64,000 nt of DNA from Streptomyces sp. NRRL S-350. Lineage in GTDB: Bacteria > Actinomycetota > Actinomycetes > Streptomycetales > Streptomycetaceae. The notes under the pieces were generated by a model that worked only from the letters and a program-made list of their open reading frames with translations, did no database searches and had not been told where the DNA came from. Both the position numbers and the translations under genes were made by a program. Positions 33,901 through 43,228 of this stretch are shown here, piece by piece. The first letter of the stretch is position 1. The number at the start of each line of letters is the position of its first letter. The stretch spans positions 62,001-126,000 of the forward strand of contig NZ_JOHO01000006.1 of NCBI RefSeq assembly GCF_000719705.1, written 5' to 3'.

Positions 33901-36024
33901 CTACTGGAACCGCCATTCCTGGTCGAGGTTGCCCGGCGTGCAGCTGACCATGGTGACCGCGTTGCCCGGGCCGTTGTTGGTCATGCACAACTGGTTCATG
34001 TAGTCGGCCAGGGTGACCGAGCCCGCCGTACTGCCGTTGCGGACGGTCCAGTTGGTGAGGAAGCTGAACCCGTTGCTCAGCACGACCTTCCCGTCCGTGG
34101 TCTGGACGAGCTGCGGGCCGCCGTTGTTGCAGGCGTTGAAGAGGATCCACGAACCGGGGTTGGTCGAGCGCACCCAGCCGTACTGCGAGGCGCCGCCGAG
34201 CACGATCGGGTTGTCGCCGTTCAGGTTGTCGTTGCGCATCCCGATCGCGCGGTTCTCCTTCACGCTGACGATGGTGCTCCAGCTGCTGCCTCCGCAGGAC
34301 GCGGGTCGGCCCGGGCTCTGCGGGGCCTGGGTGGCGCCTCCGCCGCTGGTCTGGGCGGGCGGCTGCGGGTTCTGGTTCACGGGCGGGTTGGCCGGGTTGG
34401 GCGGGTTGCCGCCGGCGCCGCCCGGCTGGTTCGCCTGGCTGCCGGTGGATCCGCCACCGGATGCTCCGCCACCGGACGCCGCGCCGCCGGAGCCCGTACC
34501 CGCGCCGCCGGTCCGGTTGCCGCCCGCGGCGCCGCCGTTCCCCGCCTGGCCCGGCGCCGGGACGGGCGCCTGCTGCTGGTTCGGGGTGCCCGCCGGCGGC
34601 GGCTGGTTGGCAGCCGGGGTCGCCGCGGGGGTATCGGTCGGCGGCGGGGTGGCCGCCGCGGTCGTGGCCACGGCCACCGGGGAGCCGGTGTCGGGGTTCA
34701 CGGGGACGGTGACCACGACGGTCGGCTGGGCAGCGGGCGGCGCGGCCGCGTCGGAGCCGCCCGGACCGCGGTCGACCAGCAGGACGGTGGCCGTGCCCAT
34801 CGAGATGATGACGGGGATGATCACGGGCACCAGCAGGGTGCGACGCGACCTCGGCTTGCCCGGCTCGGTCTGCGCCTGCGGTTGCACCTTCACGACCTCG
34901 ACCGACGGCGGGGTGTCCCCGGGGGCGGGCACGTCCACCGCCCCGGCCTTGGCACCCCCGGCCTTGGCCGGCTCGCCGGCGCCCTCCTCGGACTCGCCTT
35001 CGCTGCCCTTTCCTTCCCCGCCCGGCACCGCGCCGGGACGAAGGACGATCGTCCGGCTGTCGGCCGCGACGGGCTTCTCACCACCCGCACCCGCGTCCGC
35101 GCCGCCCTCCGCACCGGGCTCGCCCCGGACATCCCCAGCGGAATCCCCGTCACCCCCGACACCCCCGACGCCCCCGGCGGGCTCGGCGCCCGCGGCGATC
35201 CCGATCGCCGCACGGGCCGCCGCCGCCATCTCGGCCGCGTCCGCGAACCGCTCCTCGGGCTTCTTGGCAAGCGCCCTGGAAACCAGCGCCCGGACCGCCG
35301 CCGGGAAGGTCTCCGGGAGCTCCGGCACCGGCTGGTTGACGTGCTTCAGCGCGATCTGCAGCGGCCCCTCGCCGGAGTACGGCGGCTCCCCGACCAGCAG
35401 TTCGTAGCAGACCACGCCGATCGAGTAGAGGTCGGTGGCCGGCCCGAGGCTCGCGCCCTCGGCCTGCTCCGGGGACATGTAGAGCGCGGTACCGATGATC
35501 GCGAACGGCGCGGTGAGCTTGGTGCTGGCGATCGCCCGGGCGATCCCGAAGTCGGTGATGGCCACCCGGCCGTCGGTGCGCACCATCAGGTTGGACGGCT
35601 TGATGTCCCGGTGCACGATGTCCCGCCGGTGCGCGGCGTGCAGCGCGTCCAGGGCGCCGGCGACCAGGTCGAGGGTGCGTTCGACGGTCATCGGGCCGGT
35701 GTCCGCGAGCACCCGGTCCAGCGGGAGGCCGTCGATCAGCTCCATGACGATGTAGGCGCAGCGTTCGTCGCCGTCCGCGCCGCTCTCGCCGTAGTCGTGG
35801 ACGTCGACGACGCCGGGGTGGTCGACCGCGGCGACCAGTTGGGCCTCCCGGCGGAAGCGCTGGGTGGCGGTGTCGTCCTCGAACAGCTCCGAGCGCAGGA
35901 TCTTGACCGCGACCTGCCGGGCGAGCACGGTGTCGTCGGCCCGCCAGACCGATCCCATCGCGCCGCCGCCGATCTTCTCGACCAGCCTGTACCGCCCGCC
36001 GAGCACGGTTCCCGCCCCGCTCAT
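33901..36024 (-). CDS. Transmembrane Ser/Thr protein kinase with ricin-like extracellular tail
   Basis: A 707-aa PknB-type kinase. Kinase domain residues 9-275: glycine loop GGGAMGS, Lys in VAVKIL, HRDIKPSN catalytic loop, DFGIAR, and MSPEQAEG. A Pro/Gly/Ala linker leads to one membrane helix (LLVPVIIPVIISMGTATVLL, about 392-413). The outside part is a 150-residue Gly/Pro/Ala/Asn-rich stalk and then a C-terminal globular domain with QLCMTNNGPGNAVTM and DQEWRFQ, a QxW-like ricin-B pattern, instead of the usual PASTA repeats. The tail may bind a glycan. The gene stands downstream of an alpha/beta hydrolase gene on the same strand. Confidence 0.88.
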   Translation of the reverse strand: MSGAGTVLGGRYRLVEKIGGGAMGSVWRADDTVLARQVAVKILRSELFEDDTATQRFRREAQLVAAVDHPGVVDVHDYGESGADGDERCAYIVMELIDGLPLDRVLADTGPMTVERTLDLVAGALDALHAAHRRDIVHRDIKPSNLMVRTDGRVAITDFGIARAIASTKLTAPFAIIGTALYMSPEQAEGASLGPATDLYSIGVVCYELLVGEPPYSGEGPLQIALKHVNQPVPELPETFPAAVRALVSRALAKKPEERFADAAEMAAAARAAIGIAAGAEPAGGVGGVGGDGDSAGDVRGEPGAEGGADAGAGGEKPVAADSRTIVLRPGAVPGGEGKGSEGESEEGAGEPAKAGGAKAGAVDVPAPGDTPPSVEVVKVQPQAQTEPGKPRSRRTLLVPVIIPVIISMGTATVLLVDRGPGGSDAAAPPAAQPTVVVTVPVNPDTGSPVAVATTAAATPPPTDTPAATPAANQPPPAGTPNQQQAPVPAPGQAGNGGAAGGNRTGGAGTGSGGAASGGGASGGGSTGSQANQPGGAGGNPPNPANPPVNQNPQPPAQTSGGGATQAPQSPGRPASCGGSSWSTIVSVKENRAIGMRNDNLNGDNPIVLGGASQYGWVRSTNPGSWILFNACNNGGPQLVQTTDGKVVLSNGFSFLTNWTVRNGSTAGSVTLADYMNQLCMTNNGPGNAVTMVSCTPGNLDQEWRFQ

Positions 36025-36145
36025 GCCCCAGTCCCCCGTCTGTCATGACCCGCCCCGACGGGTCGTCGGCACACAGTGTGCCAGAGGGTGCCGTGGCCTC
36101 AGCAGACGCTACGGGGAACGGAATTGGGAGCGATCGCCGGGCTCC

Positions 36146-37114
36146 TCAGACGTTCCGGAAGTATCGGGCGTGGTCGGACACCTCCAGGACGGCCGCGGTG
36201 ACGGCCTGCGGCCGGTCGGTGTGGACGGCGTGGCCGGCCCCGCGCACGACGATGTGCGTGCCCCTGGTCGCCGCGGACGCGATCTGCGACTGCAGGGCGG
36301 TCCAGCGGGAACGCATCGCCTCGGGCAGGCCCTCGGTCGCGCTCAGCACCGCCACCGGCACGTCGGGCAGCCGCGCGGCGGAGCGCCGCCGCCGGATCTC
36401 CGGGGCGGCGACGCTCGTCAGCCGGTTCTCGGCGAGGACCGTCCGCCGCTGGTGCGGGTACGAGGCCACCGCCGCCTCGGCGCGGGCGGATGGGTCGGCC
36501 GGCTCGGGTGCCACGGTCGCCAGCGCCGCCCGGAGCAGCCACAGCCGGTTGAGCGCGGCTTCGGCGGCGCGGATGGCCGACGGCTGGAACTCCTCGTGCG
36601 CCGGGTCGACCAGTACCAGCCCGGCCACCAGCTCCGGCCGCCGCCAGGCCAGGAGTTGGGCCAGCTGGCCGCCCCAGCTGTGCCCGACCAGGACGGCCGG
36701 GCCGGCGTCCAGGTGCCGCACGAGGGCGGCCAGGTCGTCGACCTGTCGGTCCAGGCCGGGACCGCCCAGGTGGCCCGCCTCGCCGCCCGCCGCCCGCTGG
36801 GGCTCGCTGGCACCGAGCCCGGCCCGGTCGTAGGCCACGACCCTGCCGTGCCGGGCGAGTTCGGCCAGGACGGGCGCCCAGGTGAGCGACGAGGTGCCGC
36901 AGCCGGCGATCAGGACCACCGGCGCCTCGCCGTCCTGGCCGGCCTCGACCCAGCGCAACGCCCGTCCGCCGAGGTCGAGTTCACCCGGCCGGACCCCGCC
37001 CGGCGTGCTCTCGGCGAAGGCCCCCGCAATGGCCTCCTGGACGCCCCGGAGGCCCCGGAGGTCCACCCCGGCCTGGGTCCTCCGCCTGCCCCGCATGGTG
37101 TGCATGGTGTGCAT
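36146..37114 (-). CDS. Alpha/beta hydrolase
   Basis: A 322-aa hydrolase with IAGCGTSSLTW oxyanion region, GHSWGG nucleophile elbow (Ser about residue 142), VLVDPAHEEF, and His near the C-terminus in GAGHAVHTDRPQ. No signal peptide. Three ATGs in a row (37114, 37105, 37096, encoding MHTMHTM) are possible starts; the first has AGGGGGG seven nt upstream. Substrate unknown. Confidence 0.87.
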   Translation of the reverse strand: MHTMHTMRGRRRTQAGVDLRGLRGVQEAIAGAFAESTPGGVRPGELDLGGRALRWVEAGQDGEAPVVLIAGCGTSSLTWAPVLAELARHGRVVAYDRAGLGASEPQRAAGGEAGHLGGPGLDRQVDDLAALVRHLDAGPAVLVGHSWGGQLAQLLAWRRPELVAGLVLVDPAHEEFQPSAIRAAEAALNRLWLLRAALATVAPEPADPSARAEAAVASYPHQRRTVLAENRLTSVAAPEIRRRRSAARLPDVPVAVLSATEGLPEAMRSRWTALQSQIASAATRGTHIVVRGAGHAVHTDRPQAVTAAVLEVSDHARYFRNV

Positions 37115-37364
37115 GTCCAACCCCCCTGGTTCCGCGGCGTGGCCCGGCCCCCCGATGCCACCTGTGCTGCCGCCCGACTCCTCGTCCCGTCGGAGACCCG
37201 ACGGTGTCCTCCCAGCCGCTCCGGCGTCCGAACTCCGCTCGTCCGGTGGATGAACCAGGGGCCAACAGATCCGGCTCGGACCGCACCCACGGGAGCCGAC
37301 CGGGCGTACCGGACCGGCCCCGGGGTACGGCTGCCCGGTCGCCCCCGGGGCGGCGGGCACCCGG

Positions 37365-37766
37365 TCAGTCGCCCCAGGTGCGGGAGCAGAGCACCAGCCG
37401 GTAGCCGTCCGGGTCGGCCACCGTCACGCCGAACTCGTCCCAGTACGGGTTGTGCGCCTTGACCCGGGTGCCGCCGGCTGCCTCCAGCCGCGCGGTCAGG
37501 GCCTCGTCCACCGGCGCGCCGAGGTAGACGACGAACAGGTCGTCCACCGTCGGGGTGGGCTCCAGCGGCCGCTCCGGGTCGTGGGTGAGTTCGAAGTGCC
37601 AGGGGCCGTCGGGCGGTCCGACCATCAGCAGGTCGTGCTCGCCGGAGACCCGCTCGGTGGTGCGCCACAGCACGTCGAGGCCGAGGCCGCCGACGTAGAA
37701 GCGCTCGGCTGCCGCGAGGTCGCGAGAGGGACGGGCGATCCGGATCCGCATGGTGGCATCGATCAT
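37365..37766 (-). CDS. VOC-family (glyoxalase-fold) protein
   Basis: A 133-aa single-module VOC protein with paired beta-alpha-beta units: MRIRIARPSRDLAAAERFYVGGLGLDVLW and WDEFGVTVADPDGYRLVLCSR, each given here in part. The module binds metal in dioxygenases and glyoxalases or sequesters small molecules in resistance proteins; function is open. An in-frame ATG at 37778 is an alternative start. Confidence 0.85.
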   Translation of the reverse strand: MIDATMRIRIARPSRDLAAAERFYVGGLGLDVLWRTTERVSGEHDLLMVGPPDGPWHFELTHDPERPLEPTPTVDDLFVVYLGAPVDEALTARLEAAGGTRVKAHNPYWDEFGVTVADPDGYRLVLCSRTWGD

Positions 37767-37865
37767 GTCGGCGACCATAGTCGATGCCTCTGACAGCCGA
37801 CGGCAGCCACCGTGCCGCGCGACCCGGCGGTGGACGGGCTGCCCGACCCGGCGGCGGACGGGCCG

Positions 37866-38738
37866 TCAGAGTCGGCGCAGCCGCTCGTCGTCGGAGGTGC
37901 GCGGGCAGGTCAGGCAGGCGGCGGCCGCCGGCTCGACCGCGTAGTAGAGGCAGCAGCCGAGCCGGGTGCGGGTGTGGTGGCCGCGCCCGTCGGGGGTGTG
38001 CAGGCGGCGGAAGTCGGCGGCGCCCGGGAGCGGCTGGGTGCCGCCGGGAAGGACGGCCCCGGCGGCGGCGACGGCGGCGTCCTCCTCGCCGAGCATCCGG
38101 CCGAGGTACCAGAGGGCGGAGGCGAGGTCGTCCGTCACCATGCCCCAGAGCGCGCGGTCGTGGCGCCGGGTGGGGCGGGCGAACGCGGTGAGCACCGGGC
38201 CGACGTGCGCGACCACGGCGGCGCGCAGTTCGGCGCGGAGTTCGTCGTCGCCGGGGAGGGCGACGTGTTCGCGCGGTCGCAGCGCGAGCGCGCCGGTGGG
38301 AGCGTGCAGCCAGAGGTCACCGGGGTCGACGACGGGGACCCGTCGGGCGAGGTGCCAGGGGCCCGCGACGATCAGGCAGGCCGACCAGACGTAGTGGTGG
38401 AGCAGCCGGGAGGCGGTGACGTGGGGCCGGGGGGAGCGGCCGTGCTCGGCGGCGATGCGGGCTTCCTCGCCGGCCAGGACGGCCGCCAGTGCCCGTTCGT
38501 CGGCGGCGATTTCGGCTCCGGAGTACCAGCCGTCGGCGGCGGACGGGGCGGCCTCGCCGCCGTCGAGCAGACGCAGCTCCAACACGGGGCACAGCTCCAG
38601 CAGCCGCCGGTAGTCGCCGGTCAGCGCCGACGAGGCCACGACGGGCAGCACGCCCACGGGTGCGACGGGCGGGGCGCCGTGGGGCGCGCCGGGCGGGGCG
38701 CCGCAAGGCCCGGCGGGCAGGGGTGTTCCGGGAACCAT
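37866..38738 (-). CDS. FhuF-like ferric-siderophore reductase ([2Fe-2S] protein)
   Basis: A 290-aa cytoplasmic protein of the FhuF type. The C-terminus has the cysteine pattern CC-(x)11-CxxC (GCCLYYAVEPAAAACLTCPR), the family's [2Fe-2S] site. The middle contains HHYVWSACLIVAGPWHLAR. FhuF-type proteins reduce Fe(III) from imported siderophores. An iron box lies 34 nt upstream of the ATG and the divergent operon encodes siderophore uptake, which supports the assignment. The N-terminal 25 residues are Pro/Gly/Ala-rich. Confidence 0.88.
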   Translation of the reverse strand: MVPGTPLPAGPCGAPPGAPHGAPPVAPVGVLPVVASSALTGDYRRLLELCPVLELRLLDGGEAAPSAADGWYSGAEIAADERALAAVLAGEEARIAAEHGRSPRPHVTASRLLHHYVWSACLIVAGPWHLARRVPVVDPGDLWLHAPTGALALRPREHVALPGDDELRAELRAAVVAHVGPVLTAFARPTRRHDRALWGMVTDDLASALWYLGRMLGEEDAAVAAAGAVLPGGTQPLPGAADFRRLHTPDGRGHHTRTRLGCCLYYAVEPAAAACLTCPRTSDDERLRRL

Positions 38739-38771
38739 CGACACTCCCGAGATCGATTCCGTATGATCGAT

Positions 38772-38790
38772 TAAGGTGAGGCTCACCTTA
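38772..38790. promoter_or_regulatory. Iron box (DtxR/IdeR/DmdR type)
   Basis: TAAGGTGAGGCTCACCTTA is a perfect 9-1-9 palindrome with the TTAGGTTAGGCTAACCTAA-type pattern of DtxR/DmdR1 operators. It precedes the FhuF-like gene on the minus strand. Confidence 0.85.
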
Positions 38791-38924
38791 CAATGCCTCA
38801 TGCCGCCCGGCGACCCCCCGCAGGACCTCGATCGGCGTTGCGCCCCGCTTCGATCCGCGCCCCGACCAAGCCTCGGTGCGCACACGATCCACACATCGGA
38901 CCGCCCGACCCGAGCTTGACGAAG

Positions 38925-38943
38925 TTAGGTAAACCTAACCTAA
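38925..38943. promoter_or_regulatory. Iron box before the siderophore uptake operon
   Basis: TTAGGTAAACCTAACCTAA matches 16 of 19 positions of the consensus. It ends 11 nt before the GTG start of the first permease gene, so the repressor would cover the promoter. Confidence 0.88.
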
Positions 38944-38954
38944 GATCTTGTCTC

Positions 38955-39989
38955 GTGTTGAGAACCGATCCGCCGACTTCCACAGCCCCGGCGACGCCCC
39001 GTTCCTCGGCGGTCCGGCGACCCCTGCTGCTGGCCGCCGGCGCGGGCGCGCTCGTGCTGTGCACCGCCCTGAGCCTCGCGCTGGGCTCCCGATCCGTCCC
39101 GCTGTCGACCGTCGTGGACGCCCTCACCGGCGCCGCCCACGGCGGCGACGCCGACGTGGTGACGGGCCTTCGGGTGCCGCGCACGCTCATCGGACTGGCC
39201 GTCGGGGCCGCGCTCGGCGTCGCCGGGGCGGTCGCCCAGGGCGTCACCCGCAACCCGCTGGCCTCCCCCATCACCCTCGGCATCAACGCCGGCGCGAGCC
39301 TCGCCGTGGTCGCCGCGATCTACACGCTGGGCCTCTCCCGCCCGGTCGAGTACGTCTGGTTCGCCTTCGCCGGAGCGGCCGTCGCCGCCGTCTCCGCTTA
39401 CGCGATGTCCCAGCGCGGCGGGGGCCTCGACCCGGTCCGGCTCGCCCTCGGCGGCACCGTCCTCACCGTCGTGCTCACCTCCTGGACCTCCGCGCTGATG
39501 CTGGCCAGTCACCGCACGCTGGACGAGGCCCGGTTCTGGCTGGCCGGCTCGATCGCCGGGCGGCACCTGGACACCCTCACCCCCGTCCTGCCCTTCCTCG
39601 CGCTCGGCCTGGTCGGCGCCCTCGCCGTCTCGCCCGCACTCAACGCGCTGGCGCTCGGCGACGAGACCGCGCAGTCCCTGGGCGTGCCGGTGGCGCGGAT
39701 CCGGATCGTCGGCGGGCTGGCCGTGGTGCTGCTCGCGGGCGGCGCGGTGGCAGTCGCCGGACCGGTGGCGTTCATCGGACTGGCAGCCCCGCACCTCGTC
39801 CGCCCGCTGCTCGGCAACGACCACCGCTGGCTGCTGCCGGGCTGCCTGATCGCCGGTCCGCTCCTGCTGCTCGCCGCCGATGTGCTCGGCCGCCTGGTGG
39901 TCCGCCCGTCCGAGATCGAGGTCGGCATCGTGACAGCGTTCCTCGGCGCGCCGCTGCTCGCGGTGCTGGCCCGGAAGGTGGCCCGGTGA
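38955..39989 (+). CDS. FecCD-type siderophore permease 1
   Basis: A 344-aa integral membrane subunit of an iron-siderophore ABC importer. About ten hydrophobic segments are visible; the family stretches LRVPRTLIGLAVGAALGVAG, GVTRNPLASPITLGINAGAS and GPVAFIGLAAPHLVRPLLG are intact. The GTG at 38955 is the only sensible start after the iron box and lacks a Shine-Dalgarno sequence, so a leaderless or near-leaderless transcript is possible. The stop overlaps the next gene (GTGA). Confidence 0.93.
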   Translation: MLRTDPPTSTAPATPRSSAVRRPLLLAAGAGALVLCTALSLALGSRSVPLSTVVDALTGAAHGGDADVVTGLRVPRTLIGLAVGAALGVAGAVAQGVTRNPLASPITLGINAGASLAVVAAIYTLGLSRPVEYVWFAFAGAAVAAVSAYAMSQRGGGLDPVRLALGGTVLTVVLTSWTSALMLASHRTLDEARFWLAGSIAGRHLDTLTPVLPFLALGLVGALAVSPALNALALGDETAQSLGVPVARIRIVGGLAVVLLAGGAVAVAGPVAFIGLAAPHLVRPLLGNDHRWLLPGCLIAGPLLLLAADVLGRLVVRPSEIEVGIVTAFLGAPLLAVLARKVAR

Positions 39990-41020
39990 CCGCGCTCGCG
40001 CTGCCCGCCCGGGCACTCTCCCGCCGCCGGGCCCGTACCGCCCTGTGGTCGCTGGTGGCCGCCGCACTGCTCGTGCTGCTGACCGGCATCGCGCTCGGCA
40101 CCGGCCAGGTCGACATCTCCGTGTGGGACGCCCTGCGCGCCCTCGCCGGACAGGGCGACCCCGGCAACGTCCTGGTGGTGCAGCAGTTCCGGGCGCCCCG
40201 CGTCGTCTCGGCGCTGGTCGCGGGCGCCGGGCTGGCGATGGCCGGGTCGATGCTGCAGCGGCTGTTCCGCAACCCACTGGCCGCCCCCGACACCATCGGC
40301 ATCACCGGCGGCGCCTCCTTCGGCGCGGTGCTGATGCTCGCGGCCGGCGCCTCCCAGCAGTTGATCCCGCTGGCCGCGGTCGGCGGCGGGCTGCTCGCGG
40401 CGCTGCTGCTCGGCGGCTTCGCCTGGCGCTCGAAGATGGCCGTCACCCGACTGGTGCTGGTCGGTCTGGCGGTGCAGCAGGGCCTGGCCGCCGCCGTGAA
40501 CCTGATGATCGTGCGGTTCCCGGCCGAGCTGGCCTCCTCGGCACTGCAGTGGACCACCGGCTCGCTCTACGGCCGCAACTGGACCGAGGTGTGGATCGGC
40601 GGCACCGCCATCGCCCTGGCCTCCGTCGCCGCGCTGCTCTGCCAGCGGCGCGTCGCCGTGCTCGACCTCGGCGACGACTCGGCCGGCGGTCTCGGCCTCG
40701 ACCCGGCCCGGGACCGGCTCCGGCTGCTCCTGCTCACCATCACCCTCGCCTCGCTGGCCGCCGCCCTCACCGGGCCGGTCGCCTTCGTCGCGCTCGCCGT
40801 CCCCCACCTGGTCCGGCTCCTCGCCGGACCGCCCACCCTCGGCACGCTCGGCCTCACCGCGCTCACCGGCGCCGTGCTGCTGCTCTCCGCCGACCTCCTG
40901 GTCCTCCACGTGATCCCCGTCCACGGCCTGCCGGTCGGTGCCGTCACCGCCACCCTCGGCGCGCCCTGGCTCCTGGTGCTGATGATCCGCCAGGGCCGGC
41001 TTCCCCAGAGGAGCAGCTGA
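39986..41020 (+). CDS. FecCD-type siderophore permease 2
   Basis: A 344-aa partner permease forming the transmembrane heterodimer with the preceding protein. Family marks: FRAPRVVSALVAGAGLAMAG, RNPLAAPDTIGITGGASFG and GPVAFVALAVPHLVRLLAG. GTG start overlaps the previous stop, and the stop codon touches the ATG of the ATPase gene (TGATG), so all three are translationally coupled. Confidence 0.93.
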   Translation: MTALALPARALSRRRARTALWSLVAAALLVLLTGIALGTGQVDISVWDALRALAGQGDPGNVLVVQQFRAPRVVSALVAGAGLAMAGSMLQRLFRNPLAAPDTIGITGGASFGAVLMLAAGASQQLIPLAAVGGGLLAALLLGGFAWRSKMAVTRLVLVGLAVQQGLAAAVNLMIVRFPAELASSALQWTTGSLYGRNWTEVWIGGTAIALASVAALLCQRRVAVLDLGDDSAGGLGLDPARDRLRLLLLTITLASLAAALTGPVAFVALAVPHLVRLLAGPPTLGTLGLTALTGAVLLLSADLLVLHVIPVHGLPVGAVTATLGAPWLLVLMIRQGRLPQRSS

Positions 41021-41949
41021 TGACCTCCGTCGAGACGCCCGCGGCGACCCCCGGCTCCCATGGCACGTCCCCCGGCGCCACGCGCGCCGCGACCCCCGGC
41101 GCCGCTCCCGGCGGCCCCGCCGCCGCGACCGCCAACCGGCTCGCCGCCCGGGGCCTCGGCCTGCGCTACGGCGACCGGACCATCGTCGACGGGCTCGACC
41201 TCGAACTGCCCGGCGACGCCGTCACCGCGATCGTCGGCCCCAACGCCTGCGGCAAGTCGACCCTGCTGCGCGGGCTCGTCCGCCTGCTCGACCCGGCCAC
41301 CGGGACGGTCACCCTGGACGGCGCGGACATCCACCGGATGCCGGCCCGGGCGCTCGCCAAGCGGATGGGCCTGCTGCCGCAACAGCCGGTCACCCCCGAG
41401 GCGGTCACCGTCGAGGCGCTGGTGCGGCTCGGGCGCTACCCGCACCAGCGGATGCTCAGCCCGTGGTCCAAGGCCGACCAGGCCGCCGTCGAGGAGGCGC
41501 TCCAGCGCACCGGCACCGCCGAACTGCGCGACCGGCAGGTCGACCACCTCTCCGGCGGGCAGCGCCAGCGGGTCTGGATCGCGCTCGCGCTCGCCCAGGA
41601 GACCGACCTGCTGCTGCTCGACGAGCCCACCACCTTCCTGGACCTCCGTCACCAGCTCGACGTGCTCGACCTGGTCGCCGACCTGCACGCCGAGGCCGGG
41701 CGCACCGTCGTCATGGTGCTGCACGACCTCGGGCAGGCCGCCCGGTACGCCGACCACCTCGTGGTGCTGAAGGACGGACGGCTCGCGGCCGCCGGCCCGC
41801 CGGCCGAGGTGCTGACGGCCGAGCTGGTGGAGGCCGTCTTCCAGGTGCCGTGCCGGGTCGTGCCCGATCCGGAGACCGGCACGCCACTGGTCGTGCCACG
41901 GGCGCGGGTCCGGCCGTCCGGCGCCGGGGGCGCCTCGTCCGCCGACTGA
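41020..41949 (+). CDS. Siderophore ABC transporter ATP-binding protein
   Basis: A 309-aa FecE/FepC-type ATPase energising the two permeases. Walker A is GPNACGKST (about residues 73-81), Q-loop LLPQQP, signature LSGGQRQRVW, Walker B LLLLDEPTTFLD, H-loop VLHDLGQA. The first 38 residues are a Pro/Ala/Gly/Thr-rich extension not needed for the fold; the real functional start may be later, but the coupling to the permease gene supports ATG 41020. Confidence 0.94.
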   Translation: MTSVETPAATPGSHGTSPGATRAATPGAAPGGPAAATANRLAARGLGLRYGDRTIVDGLDLELPGDAVTAIVGPNACGKSTLLRGLVRLLDPATGTVTLDGADIHRMPARALAKRMGLLPQQPVTPEAVTVEALVRLGRYPHQRMLSPWSKADQAAVEEALQRTGTAELRDRQVDHLSGGQRQRVWIALALAQETDLLLLDEPTTFLDLRHQLDVLDLVADLHAEAGRTVVMVLHDLGQAARYADHLVVLKDGRLAAAGPPAEVLTAELVEAVFQVPCRVVPDPETGTPLVVPRARVRPSGAGGASSAD

Positions 41950-42017
41950 GTTTCACCGCGCCCCTCCCCTCCCCCCTTTTACCCGTCCCATTGTTCGACT
42001 CGATCCAAGGAACCCCG

Positions 42018-43016
42018 ATGAACCGCCGACTCCCCGTCACCGCCCTGGCCGTCGCCCTCTCGACCACCCTGCTCGCCGCGTGCGGCAGCAACGGGGACGG
42101 CGCCAAGTCGGGCGGCGACTCCGCGTCCTCCTCCGCCTCGGCCGGCACCGCCGCCGGGTTCCCGCGCAGCGTCAAGCACGCCGCCGGCACCGCCGAGATC
42201 AAGAGCGCGCCCAAGCGCGTCGTGGTCCTGGACAGCGGCGAACTGGACGACGTCACCCTGCTCGGCATCACCCCGGTCGGCGCGGTGTCCCCGCACATGA
42301 AGACCGAGGGCGGGTTCCCGAACTACCTCAAGGACAAGATCAAGGACACCAAGGACGTCGGCCCGATGAACGAGCCGAACCTGGAGCTGATCGCCTCCCT
42401 CAAGCCCGACCTGATCCTCTCCTCCAAGGTCCGGCACGCCAAGGTGTACTCCCAGCTGAACGCCATCGCCCCGACCGTGCTGGCCGAGACCACCGGCTTC
42501 CCGTGGAAGGAGAACCTGGCCCTGTACGCCCAGGCGCTCGGCAAGGAGGACGAGGCGAAGAAGGCGGTCGCGGACTACGAGGCGCGGGCGAAGAAGCTCG
42601 GCGAGGAGATCAAGGCCAAGTACAACGGGACGATGCCGACCGCGTCGGTGGTCCGCTTCGTGGCCGGCCCGACCCGCCTCTACGCCAAGTCCTCCTACAG
42701 CGGCGTGGTCCTCAAGGACGTCGGCCTGGGCCGCCCGGCCCCGCAGGACGTCGACCAGAACATCGTCGAGGTCAGTGCCGAGCAGATCAACCAGGCCGAC
42801 GCCGACCTCGTGTTCGTGACCACCGCCGACGACCCGACCAAGACCAAGGAGAGCGAGGTCCAGCAGACCCCGGTCTGGCAGGGCCTGAACGCCGTCAAGA
42901 ACGGCAAGGTCTTCAACGTCCCGGACGAGACCTGGATGTCCGGCATCGGCGTGCAGGCCGCCGACGCGATGCTCGTCGACATCGCCAAGGCTGCGGGCGT
43001 GGACGCGCCCAAGTAG
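42018..43016 (+). CDS. Siderophore-binding lipoprotein of the island
   Basis: A 332-aa FecB-type solute-binding lipoprotein. Signal peptide with lipobox LLAAC (Cys about 22), a Gly/Ser linker, then the two lobes: APKRVVVLDSGELDDVTLLG, SLKPDLILSSKVRHAKVY and AVKNGKVFNVPDETW. Ribosome site AAGGA 8 nt before ATG. It follows the ATPase gene by 68 nt and should deliver the ferric complex to the transporter encoded at 38955-41949. The nearby biosynthesis operon suggests the ligand is a citrate-type carboxylate siderophore. Confidence 0.93.
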   Translation: MNRRLPVTALAVALSTTLLAACGSNGDGAKSGGDSASSSASAGTAAGFPRSVKHAAGTAEIKSAPKRVVVLDSGELDDVTLLGITPVGAVSPHMKTEGGFPNYLKDKIKDTKDVGPMNEPNLELIASLKPDLILSSKVRHAKVYSQLNAIAPTVLAETTGFPWKENLALYAQALGKEDEAKKAVADYEARAKKLGEEIKAKYNGTMPTASVVRFVAGPTRLYAKSSYSGVVLKDVGLGRPAPQDVDQNIVEVSAEQINQADADLVFVTTADDPTKTKESEVQQTPVWQGLNAVKNGKVFNVPDETWMSGIGVQAADAMLVDIAKAAGVDAPK

Positions 43017-43040
43017 CCGTCCCGCCGGCGGCGGCGAACG

Positions 43041-43150
43041 GATGTCAGCCGACAGCTGACGGACGACGGATCACGGATCACGGACAACAGAAAACAGATG
43101 ACAGGCGACAGATAACAGAGTTCGAAAGTTGTCTGCTGTCATTCGTTCGC
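43041..43150. repeat. GACAGCTGACRG-family element (copy B)
   Basis: Contains GACAGCTGACGG (43051) and an imperfect stem, ATGACAGGCGACA (43098-43110) with TGTCTGCTGTCAT (43130-43142), two mismatched pairs. It shares TTCGAAAGTTGTC (43121-43133) with the loop of copy A. It lies between the binding lipoprotein and the ATP-grasp gene, which run in the same direction, so it may reduce rather than stop read-through. Confidence 0.6.
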
Positions 43151-43228
43151 CCACCAGTCTTCACCATATCCACAACTCTCCCCCGCACTTTCTACGCACT
43201 CCTTTCGAGGACCCCGAGGACCCCCTCC

